DNA of 7,768 bases from Flavobacteriaceae bacterium (GTDB lineage Bacteria; Bacteroidota; Bacteroidia; Flavobacteriales; Flavobacteriaceae). Within the stretch, counting starts at the first letter, position 1, and the number at the start of each line of letters is the position of its first letter. The notes below the pieces were generated by a model. It did not search any database and had not been told where the DNA came from. It worked only from the letters and a program-made list of their open reading frames with translations. A program made the translations under genes and the position numbers. Shown one piece after another: positions 1 to 6,237 of this stretch. The stretch lies in the NCBI GenBank assembly GCA_947377425.1, contig CANCFZ010000115.1, positions 1 through 7,768 on the forward strand, in the 5' to 3' direction.

Positions 1-1214
1 ACTTCAGGTTCTCCTAAATCACCCCAAAGGCCACCAACTCCTTGGTTGATTAATCTTTTGTAAACATCCCAGAACCATTGCTTTCCTTCTGGCTTGAAAA
101 TATCAACAATTCCTGTATTACCAAAATAGAAATCCCATGTTGCAGGGCTTCCATCGGCATTGGTAGCTAACACTTTTTTATCTACAGTTTCTTTCCATTT
201 GGAAGAAGATGTCAATATAAATGGTTCTGTAATTAAAATGGTTTTAATATTTTTTTTATTCAAATCAGCAATCATTTTATCGGGGTTTGGGAAATTATCT
301 TTATCCCAATCTAAATTTCCCATTGTTCCTTTAACGCTTTTACCAAACCAATATAAGTCTAAAATAATTGCGTCAACTGGGATTTTACTTTCTTCAAATT
401 TTCGAATAGTTTTTTCAACGTCTTCTTGGGTATGATAACCAAATCTTGAAGAGAAACTTCCAAATGCCCATCTTGGAGGTAATGGTTGTCTTCCGGTTAG
501 TTCTGTGTAATTTGTAACTAAATTATTTCCAACTATTACTTGATATGTTTTTCTGCCAGAAATGGTTTCATAAGTTAAGGTGTTATCTTTTTTCGAATCT
601 AAATCCAAATATCCAATGGAAGGATTGTCAAAATGAACAGCATAATTATTTGAGGAAAATACAACAGGAATGCAGAAATTCATTAAGTCGGCTTTGGTTT
701 CATAACCATAACTGGCACGATTATATAATTGTAAACGATTACCACGGCGATTCATTTTATCAAAAGCTCGAGCACCACCGCCATATAAGTTTTCGTTGGC
801 TGTAATGTTAAATTCTATAGTTTCCAATCCGTCTTTTTTAACATAGCCATTTTTTTCAGACAGCACTTCACTATCAGTATATAAATAACTTATTTTAAAA
901 GGGTTTTTGGTGATTCTAACATTAATATCATAACCTGAAAGAACTATTAAATTAGGTAAATTAGCATATTTGCATTTATGAACTTTTTTAATTTCTGATG
1001 CGATAACAGCATGTGAATTTGGATTGAAAGTTTCGCCATTTGGTATAAATGAGGTTTCAACAATATTATCAGACAAAGGTTTTATTTGATAGGAACCATC
1101 ATTAGTTTTTATCTCTAATATGTTTTTTTTCCAAGAATGTGAAATGTATTTTCTGTTTGAATTTTGTGCAAATGAAAATGAGGTGATTAATAGTAAAACA
1201 AGTAGTTTTTTCAT
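1..1214 (-). CDS. Secreted GH31 alpha-glucosidase / 4-alpha-glucosyltransferase, C-terminal part missing
   Basis: The reading frame opens with ATG at 1214 and runs 404 codons without a stop to the window edge, so the protein is truncated by the window, not broken. The first 17 residues (MKKLLVLLLITSFSFAQ) form a type I signal peptide with likely cleavage before Gln17, giving an envelope or secreted enzyme. A beta-rich N-terminal domain (about 20-240) precedes the GH31 barrel, which begins near PLPPRWAFG (244-252). Further family blocks are LDLYWFG (285-291), MGNLDWD (298-304) and ITEPF (328-332). The nucleophile segment WGDLGEPE (397-404) places the catalytic Asp at D399; the general acid would lie beyond the edge. 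The Gly-Glu-Pro-Glu after the nucleophile differs from the WxDMNE of common GH31 alpha-glucosidases and, from memory, resembles the Cellvibrio Agd31B 4-alpha-glucosyltransferase. Family assignment is strong; transferase versus hydrolase is inference. It is the last visible gene of the run, 74 bases after the GH13 gene. Confidence 0.9.
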   Translation of the reverse strand, partial: MKKLLVLLLITSFSFAQNSNRKYISHSWKKNILEIKTNDGSYQIKPLSDNIVETSFIPNGETFNPNSHAVIASEIKKVHKCKYANLPNLIVLSGYDINVRITKNPFKISYLYTDSEVLSEKNGYVKKDGLETIEFNITANENLYGGGARAFDKMNRRGNRLQLYNRASYGYETKADLMNFCIPVVFSSNNYAVHFDNPSIGYLDLDSKKDNTLTYETISGRKTYQVIVGNNLVTNYTELTGRQPLPPRWAFGSFSSRFGYHTQEDVEKTIRKFEESKIPVDAIILDLYWFGKSVKGTMGNLDWDKDNFPNPDKMIADLNKKNIKTILITEPFILTSSSKWKETVDKKVLATNADGSPATWDFYFGNTGIVDIFKPEGKQWFWDVYKRLINQGVGGLWGDLGEPE

Positions 1215-1234
1215 GCTTTTATTTATTTTTAACC

Positions 1235-1277
1235 ATTAAGGTATTAAGAGAATTAAGGTTTTGCTTATTACCTTAGT
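1235..1277. repeat. Short direct and inverted repeats between GH13 and GH31 genes
   Basis: ATTAAG occurs three times at 1235, 1243 and 1252 (spacing 8 and 9 bases), twice as the longer ATTAAGGT. TAAGGT (1254-1259) is also complementary to ACCTTA (1270-1275), giving a 6-bp stem with a 10-base loop. No T-tract follows it in the minus-strand direction, so it is not a convincing terminator for the GH13 gene. I see no clear promoter in this 74-base gap, so the GH31 gene is probably co-transcribed. Similar CTTAAT-rich spacers are, in my recollection, common between flavobacterial genes; no function is claimed. Confidence 0.5.
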
Positions 1278-1288
1278 GGGTTATTTTT

Positions 1289-3121
1289 TTATTTCAATTC
1301 TAATACCAAAACAGACTTACCATCAATTTCTAAATCGTCTTTTGTGTTGATTTGTTTTCCTGAAAGAACATCTGTTCCAGTTTGAAAGTTTTTGATGTTT
1401 TCTTTGAAACGACTTAATTTGAATGTTTGTTTATCAGTATTGTTGTTTATTACAATCATCACAGTTTCGGTATCATTATATCTAAAAAAAACATATACAT
1501 TGTTTTCTGGAATGTAATGCATCATTTTTCCAGTATGAATTACTTCTTTGGATTTTCTCCAATTGAATAATTTAGCGGTGAAATCATGGAATTTTTGTTG
1601 TTCAGCAGTTCTTCCAGAAGCATTGAAAGCGTTGTTTGCATCGCCATTCCATCCACCAGGAAAATCTCTACGGATGTCACCATCGCCATTTTTGTCTTTA
1701 TTTCCAGCCATTCCAATTTCGGAACCATAATAGAGTTGTGGAATTCCGCGAACTGTGGCTAGAATTGTCATTGCCATTTGGTATTTTTTAAAATCGTTTT
1801 TATAAATTTCATTGAAACGATTGGTGTCATGATTTTCGGCAAAAGTTAAAAGATTGTTTGGATTTGCATATAAAAAATCATTGGTAAAGTTGAGGTAAAC
1901 GTTAATCATTCCTTTATCCCATTCTTGTTTATCTTGATTGAAAACACTACTAAAAGCGTCGAATAAAGTAAAATCCATTACCGAAGGCAAATGAGAATTG
2001 AAACTTTGAAGGGCTCCAATTTTACTGTCTTTTTGCCAATACGATATTTTTGATTGGCTGTTTAACCAAGCCTCACCAACTATATTAAAATTTGGATATT
2101 CATCGGTTATGGATTTTGTCCATTTAGAAATTCCATCTTTATCGTTGTAAGGATAGGTATCTACTCTAAATCCGTCTAAATCGGCGTATTCAATCCACCA
2201 AAGGGCATTTTGAATAAGATAATTAAGAACTAAAGGATTGGACTGATTCAAATCGGGCATTGATTTTACAAACCATCCGTCAGAACAAACTTCAACATCA
2301 ATTTTTGATGCATATATGTCGTTCAAACTTTCTCTTCTGTGATTGGTTTGTGTGTATTCTGGGAATTGATGAATCCAGTCGTGAGTTGGTAAATCTTTCA
2401 TCATCCAATGTTGCCAACCCCAATGATTGGTAACATAATCTAAAATATTTTTCATGCCTCGTTTATGTAATTCGGCACTTAATCTTAAATAATCATTGTT
2501 GGTTCCAAAACGTGGATCAATTTTATAGACGTCGGATTGTCCGTATGTGTGATATGAACCTCTTTCGTCGTTGTCTTCGCAAAGTGGAGTTGGCCATACA
2601 GCAGTGGCACCTAATTCTTTTATATAATCTAAATTCTTAATAATGCCTTCAATATCACCACCGTGTCTTCCACTTGGATTGGCTCTATCTGCTTTTTCGG
2701 TAACTGTTTTATCACTGTCGTTATCTGGATTTCCATTTGCAAAACGGTCTGACATAATCAGATAAATCATGTCTGAACTATCGTAGCTTTTTCTGTTTTT
2801 AGAATTTTCTCTTCTCGATTTTAAAGAGTAATTTTGAGTAAATGATTTCTTTCCGTTTTTGAAAGTGAAAACAAAATCTTGTGCCGAAGTGTTTTTTGTG
2901 TCGATTGTTACGAAAACGTAGTTGGGATTTTCGGTTTTTTGAATGCCTTTAATGATAATTCCATTGGAAACAGTGACATCATTTTGAGCGATGTTTTTTC
3001 CGTAGAACATTATTTGAACATCCGAAAGATTCATATCGCTCCACCAAAATGGTGGTTCAACTCGTTCAATTTGAGCGAATGAAATCGAAGTTATTAGTAA
3101 GAAAAAGAAGATTTTTTTCAT
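1289..3121 (-). CDS. Secreted GH13 cyclomaltodextrinase/neopullulanase-type alpha-amylase (SusA-like)
   Basis: This 610-residue enzyme should hydrolyse alpha-1,4 bonds in cyclodextrins, pullulan or maltodextrins. Residues 1-17 (MKKIFFFLLITSISFAQ) are a type I signal peptide, so it acts in the periplasm or outside. An N-terminal immunoglobulin-like domain (about 18-105; RVEPPFWW at 20-27, FYGKNI at 39-44) matches the cyclomaltodextrinase N-domain type. The barrel shows the calcium-site-like SDRFANGNPDND (124-135), HGGDIEGI (153-160), region I DYVTNH (228-233), the nucleophile D321 in GFRVDT, the general acid E350 in VGEAW, and D432 in ENHDTNRF. All three catalytic acids are present. A C-terminal beta domain fills about 525-610. 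The length is complete for this GH13 group. It follows GH65 by 65 bases containing a terminator-like hairpin, and its ATG is preceded by an A-rich stretch with no Shine-Dalgarno. The exact substrate cannot be read from sequence; GH13 membership is near certain. Confidence 0.94.
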   Translation of the reverse strand: MKKIFFFLLITSISFAQIERVEPPFWWSDMNLSDVQIMFYGKNIAQNDVTVSNGIIIKGIQKTENPNYVFVTIDTKNTSAQDFVFTFKNGKKSFTQNYSLKSRRENSKNRKSYDSSDMIYLIMSDRFANGNPDNDSDKTVTEKADRANPSGRHGGDIEGIIKNLDYIKELGATAVWPTPLCEDNDERGSYHTYGQSDVYKIDPRFGTNNDYLRLSAELHKRGMKNILDYVTNHWGWQHWMMKDLPTHDWIHQFPEYTQTNHRRESLNDIYASKIDVEVCSDGWFVKSMPDLNQSNPLVLNYLIQNALWWIEYADLDGFRVDTYPYNDKDGISKWTKSITDEYPNFNIVGEAWLNSQSKISYWQKDSKIGALQSFNSHLPSVMDFTLFDAFSSVFNQDKQEWDKGMINVYLNFTNDFLYANPNNLLTFAENHDTNRFNEIYKNDFKKYQMAMTILATVRGIPQLYYGSEIGMAGNKDKNGDGDIRRDFPGGWNGDANNAFNASGRTAEQQKFHDFTAKLFNWRKSKEVIHTGKMMHYIPENNVYVFFRYNDTETVMIVINNNTDKQTFKLSRFKENIKNFQTGTDVLSGKQINTKDDLEIDGKSVLVLELK

Positions 3122-3136
3122 TTGTTTTTATGTTTT

Positions 3137-3172
3137 AAAAAACCCTGTCAGAGTTTAAAACTCTGACAGGGT
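3137..3172 (-). terminator. Intra-operon intrinsic terminator/attenuator-like palindrome
   Basis: A perfect 15-bp inverted repeat (arms 3142-3156 and 3158-3172, arm sequence ACCCTGTCAGAGTTT, one central base) fills the GH65-GH13 gap. Read on the minus strand, the GC-rich base of the stem runs directly into six T residues (3142 down to 3137), the form of a rho-independent terminator. It starts 14 bases after the GH65 stop and ends 15 bases before the GH13 ATG. On the plus strand no T-tract follows, so only the minus direction fits. Because almost no room remains for a separate GH13 promoter, partial read-through, or use as an mRNA-stabilising stem, is more likely than a full stop. It may also be a copy of a dispersed genomic palindrome. 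Confidence 0.7.
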
Positions 3173-3186
3173 CGTGAATGTTTTAT

Positions 3187-5490
3187 TTAAACCGTTACCA
3201 AACTATTCGGCTCTACCAAAACTTCTTTTCCGTTAACGAAAACTGAAATTTCTTTGTTGCCTTCAAGTGAAAACGAGGTTTCATTTTGACGAACTGATAT
3301 TTTTAAAATCTGATTTCTAAAATTGATTTTAAAGGAATAACCGTCCCATTCTTTTGGAATTCTTGGTTCAAAATGAAGTGTATCGTTTTTAACACGCATT
3401 CCACCAAAACCTTCTACAATACTCATCCAAGTTCCAGCCATTGAAGTAATGTGACATCCTTCTTCAACTTCTTTGTTGTAATCGTCTAAATCTAATCGAG
3501 ATGTTCTTAAATAAAAGGTGTAAGCTTGTTCCATTCTGCCTAGCGTTGCAGCTTGAATTGAGTGTACACATGGGGAAAGCGAACTTTCATGAACAGTAAA
3601 TGGTTCGTAAAAATCGAAATGTTTTTCTAATTGTTCTTTGGTAAAATGATCTTCAAAGAAATAGAAACCTTGTAATGTGTCGGCTTGTTTGATATATGGG
3701 GAACGAAGGATTCTATCCCAAGACCATTTTTGGTTTATTGGACGTTGGCTTCTATCTAAATCGTGGACTTTTATCAATTCTTTATCCAAGAAACCATCTT
3801 GTTGTAAATAAACATCGTGTTCTTCAGAAAATGGAAAATACATATTGTCGGCAACAGCTTTCCAATGTGTGATTTCGGCATTATCCAAATTGACTTTGCT
3901 CATAATTCGAGCATAATCGGATGTGTATTCTTTTTCTACTTTATTAATTTGTTCCACGGCATAATCGATACACCATTTTGCTAAATAATTGGTGTAGAAG
4001 TTGTTGTTAACGTTGTTTTCATATTCGTTTGGACCAGTAACTCCTAGAATTACATATTGATTTCTGTAAGTAGAGTAGGTTGCTCTTTGGTGCCAAAAAC
4101 GCGCAATTCCAATAAGAACTTCCAATCCTTTTTCAGGAATATACGAATAATCTCCAGTGAATCTAAAATAGTTAAAAATGGCAAAAGCGATGGCTCCATT
4201 TCTGTGAATTTCTTCAAATGTAATTTCCCATTCGTTATGACATTCTTCGCCATTCATGGTAACCATTGGATACAAAGCAGCACCGTTTTTGAAGCCTAAT
4301 TTACCTGCATTTTCAATTGCTTTGTCCAATTGATTGTAACGATAAGTTAGTAAGTTTCTGGCTACTTGTTGGTCTTTGGTAGCCATATAAAATGGAATGC
4401 AATACGCTTCCGTGTCCCAGTAAGTTGAACCGCCATATTTTTCGCCAGTGAATCCTTTTGGGCCAATATTTAAACGAGAATCTTTTCCTAAATAGGTTTG
4501 ATTCAATTGGAAAATATTGAATCGAATTCCTTGTTGTGCTTTTACATCGCCATCAATGGTAATGTCGCTCATTTCCCAGATTTTAGCCCAAGCTTGAATT
4601 TGATTTTCAAGTAATTGTGCATATCCAATTTGTAATGCTTTTGCAATTACGTTTTCAGCAGCAGTTTGAGTATTTTCGTGATTTAACGAAACGGTGTAAC
4701 CACCTAATTTTTGTATTGATGAAGTTTGACCTTTTGCAACAGTAACTTCATAAGTAAATTGAATTTTGTCTGATGATTTTTCAATATTTGATGGAGAAAC
4801 ATTCAAATTATTTCCTTCTAACAAAATAGTATTTTGCATAAAAGTTGTAGCGGCAAAATGTGTTTTAAAAGTTCTAGCCGTTACAAAAGCTTCATTTCCG
4901 TTATTTGAAACAGATAAAGGTTCCCAGAATTTTTCTTCCCAATTGGCATCTTCGTTGTGAACTCCAGCGTCAAGATAAGGTTTGTAAACAATTTTAGCAT
5001 CACCTTTTAAAGGAGTAATTTTATAATCAATCACACCCAATTCATCAATATCTAATGAAAGGAAACGATTTATATTGACACATATTTCTGTTCCATTTTG
5101 TAAAGTTGCTTTGAAAGAACGATTGTAGACACCTTCTTTCATGTTCAACTCGCGTTTGTAATTAGAAACGTCTTTGCATTTCGCCAAATCCAAAATTTCT
5201 CCGTTGATTTCGATGTCAATTCCTATCCAATTTGGAGCATTCAATACTTTTGCGAAATACTCTGGATAGCCATTTTTCCACCAACCCACTTTTGTTTTGT
5301 CTGGATAATAAATTCCGGCAATATAACTTCCCTGGAACGTTTCTCCTGAATAATGTTCTTCAAAATTGGCGCGTTGTCCCATAGCACCGTTTCCGATACT
5401 GAACAAGCTTTCAGACGATTTTACCATTTCGGCATCAAAACCTTCTTCTATGATAGACCAGTTGTCTGGTTTTATATAATCTTGGTTCAT
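3187..5490 (-). CDS. GH65 glycoside phosphorylase, probably maltose phosphorylase
   Basis: The likely reaction is maltose plus phosphate giving beta-D-glucose 1-phosphate and glucose, in the cytoplasm; the N-terminus (MNQDYIKPDNWSI) has no signal peptide. At 767 residues it has the usual length for bacterial maltose phosphorylases. The expected layout is an N-terminal beta-sandwich (about 1-270), a helical linker, an (alpha/alpha)6 catalytic barrel (about 320-680) and a small C-terminal beta sheet. Visible blocks are YWDTEAYCIPFY (357-368), the catalytic acid E489 in GVTGPNEYENNVNNN (equivalent to Glu487 of the Lactobacillus brevis enzyme), KQAD (601-604) and HESSLSPCVHS (634-644). The GPNEYENNVNNN form favours maltose over trehalose or kojibiose phosphorylase, from memory of characterised enzymes. 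The gene next upstream encodes beta-phosphoglucomutase, which consumes the product. The ATG at 5490 lies seven bases from a tandem octamer array. Family is certain; maltose specificity is a strong inference. Confidence 0.93.
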   Translation of the reverse strand: MNQDYIKPDNWSIIEEGFDAEMVKSSESLFSIGNGAMGQRANFEEHYSGETFQGSYIAGIYYPDKTKVGWWKNGYPEYFAKVLNAPNWIGIDIEINGEILDLAKCKDVSNYKRELNMKEGVYNRSFKATLQNGTEICVNINRFLSLDIDELGVIDYKITPLKGDAKIVYKPYLDAGVHNEDANWEEKFWEPLSVSNNGNEAFVTARTFKTHFAATTFMQNTILLEGNNLNVSPSNIEKSSDKIQFTYEVTVAKGQTSSIQKLGGYTVSLNHENTQTAAENVIAKALQIGYAQLLENQIQAWAKIWEMSDITIDGDVKAQQGIRFNIFQLNQTYLGKDSRLNIGPKGFTGEKYGGSTYWDTEAYCIPFYMATKDQQVARNLLTYRYNQLDKAIENAGKLGFKNGAALYPMVTMNGEECHNEWEITFEEIHRNGAIAFAIFNYFRFTGDYSYIPEKGLEVLIGIARFWHQRATYSTYRNQYVILGVTGPNEYENNVNNNFYTNYLAKWCIDYAVEQINKVEKEYTSDYARIMSKVNLDNAEITHWKAVADNMYFPFSEEHDVYLQQDGFLDKELIKVHDLDRSQRPINQKWSWDRILRSPYIKQADTLQGFYFFEDHFTKEQLEKHFDFYEPFTVHESSLSPCVHSIQAATLGRMEQAYTFYLRTSRLDLDDYNKEVEEGCHITSMAGTWMSIVEGFGGMRVKNDTLHFEPRIPKEWDGYSFKINFRNQILKISVRQNETSFSLEGNKEISVFVNGKEVLVEPNSLVTV

Positions 5491-5497
5491 TTTATAA

Positions 5498-5529
5498 AAG
5501 TTTAGAAGTTTAGAAGTTTAGAAGTTTAG
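5498..5529. repeat. Four tandem octamers just upstream of the GH65 start
   Basis: AAGTTTAG is repeated exactly four times (5498-5505, 5506-5513, 5514-5521, 5522-5529); on the coding strand this reads CTAAACTT x4. The array ends seven bases before the GH65 ATG, so it covers the normal ribosome-binding region of that message. Exact tandem copies of this size can change number by slipped-strand replication, which would alter the spacing and context of the start. The rest of the 80-base gap (5530-5570) shows no clear promoter or terminator. A functional role is not shown. Confidence 0.85.
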
Positions 5530-5570
5530 CTCTAATACTTAAAACTCTTGTGTATTTCTATTCTCTTTTT

Positions 5571-6227
5571 CTAATTTATTAACGACTCAATAAACGAAAC
5601 ATCAATAAACGTAAAATCTTTAAATATATATTTAGCTTCGTTTAATGTTGCTGTATCTCCAATTCCAATACTTATCATATTTGCACTGTTTGCTGCTTGA
5701 ATTCCAGCAACAGAATCTTCAAAAACTATTGAGTTTTCGTTGGTTGCATTTAGTTTTTTTGCGGCTTGCAAGAAAACTTCTGGATCGGGTTTTGCATTTG
5801 AAACGTCATTTCCGTCAACTACGGCATCAAATAAATTTAGTATGCCTGTTTTTTCTAAAATTGGTCGTGCATTTTTACTAGCAGAACCTAATGCGATTAG
5901 TTGATTCTTATCTTTTAAATAATGTAAAACAGGAAGTACTCCTGGTAAAATTTCACTTTCATCAATATCTACCAAATAAGATAAATAATCTTCGTTTTTT
6001 TGGATAAGCCATTTGTTTTTGTCTTCTTGAGAAGCTTGAACATTGCCAAGTTCTAAAATAATGTCAAGAGAACGAACTCGGCTAACACCTTTTAATTGTT
6101 CGTTGTGTTCGGGTGTAAATTCGATTCCTAACTCTTGAGCTAATTTTTGCCAAGCTAAAAAGTGATATTTAGCTGTGTCAACAATTACTCCGTCAAGGTC
6201 GAAGATGAATGCTTTTTTGTTTGTCAT
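5571..6227 (-). CDS. pgmB: Beta-phosphoglucomutase
   Basis: This 218-residue HAD-superfamily enzyme should convert beta-D-glucose 1-phosphate to glucose 6-phosphate through beta-glucose 1,6-bisphosphate in the cytoplasm. FIFDLDGVIVD supplies the nucleophile D10 and acid/base D12, with H22 in the cap hinge. The cap carries LKGVSR (45-50), the substrate-binding signature of beta-phosphoglucomutase; GSASKNA (114-120) gives S115, KPDPEVF gives K146, and FEDSVAGIQAA gives E170 and D171. These match the Lactococcus lactis enzyme (221 residues) with offsets of one to two. The frame stays open upstream to an ATG at 6290, but that start would overlap the transporter by 53 bases and add 21 residues before the normal N-terminus, so I chose ATG 6227. 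It begins 10 bases after the transporter stop, indicating co-transcription, and precedes the phosphorylase that makes its substrate. Confidence 0.95.
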   Translation of the reverse strand: MTNKKAFIFDLDGVIVDTAKYHFLAWQKLAQELGIEFTPEHNEQLKGVSRVRSLDIILELGNVQASQEDKNKWLIQKNEDYLSYLVDIDESEILPGVLPVLHYLKDKNQLIALGSASKNARPILEKTGILNLFDAVVDGNDVSNAKPDPEVFLQAAKKLNATNENSIVFEDSVAGIQAANSANMISIGIGDTATLNEAKYIFKDFTFIDVSFIESLIN

Positions 6228-6237
6228 TTTAATTTTT

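Noticed and set aside
160..805. Plus-strand open frames opposite the GH31 gene (160-435 and 545-805)
   Set aside because: They lie antisense to a clear GH31 reading frame, show no recognisable domain, and have compositions expected of a shadow frame.
1252..1277. Hairpin after the GH13 gene as a terminator
   Set aside because: The stem is only 6 bp with a 10-base loop, and no T-tract follows in the minus direction.
1540..1730. Small frames on both strands inside the GH13 gene
   Set aside because: Both overlap the conserved GH13 coding frame fully and encode nothing recognisable.
4050..4960. Small frames on both strands inside the GH65 gene
   Set aside because: All are within a continuous, well-conserved GH65 frame; they are read-outs of other frames of that gene.
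5645..5881. Leucine-rich plus-strand frame opposite pgmB
   Set aside because: It could pass for a small membrane protein but is the complement of the conserved PgmB core, which fully explains the sequence.
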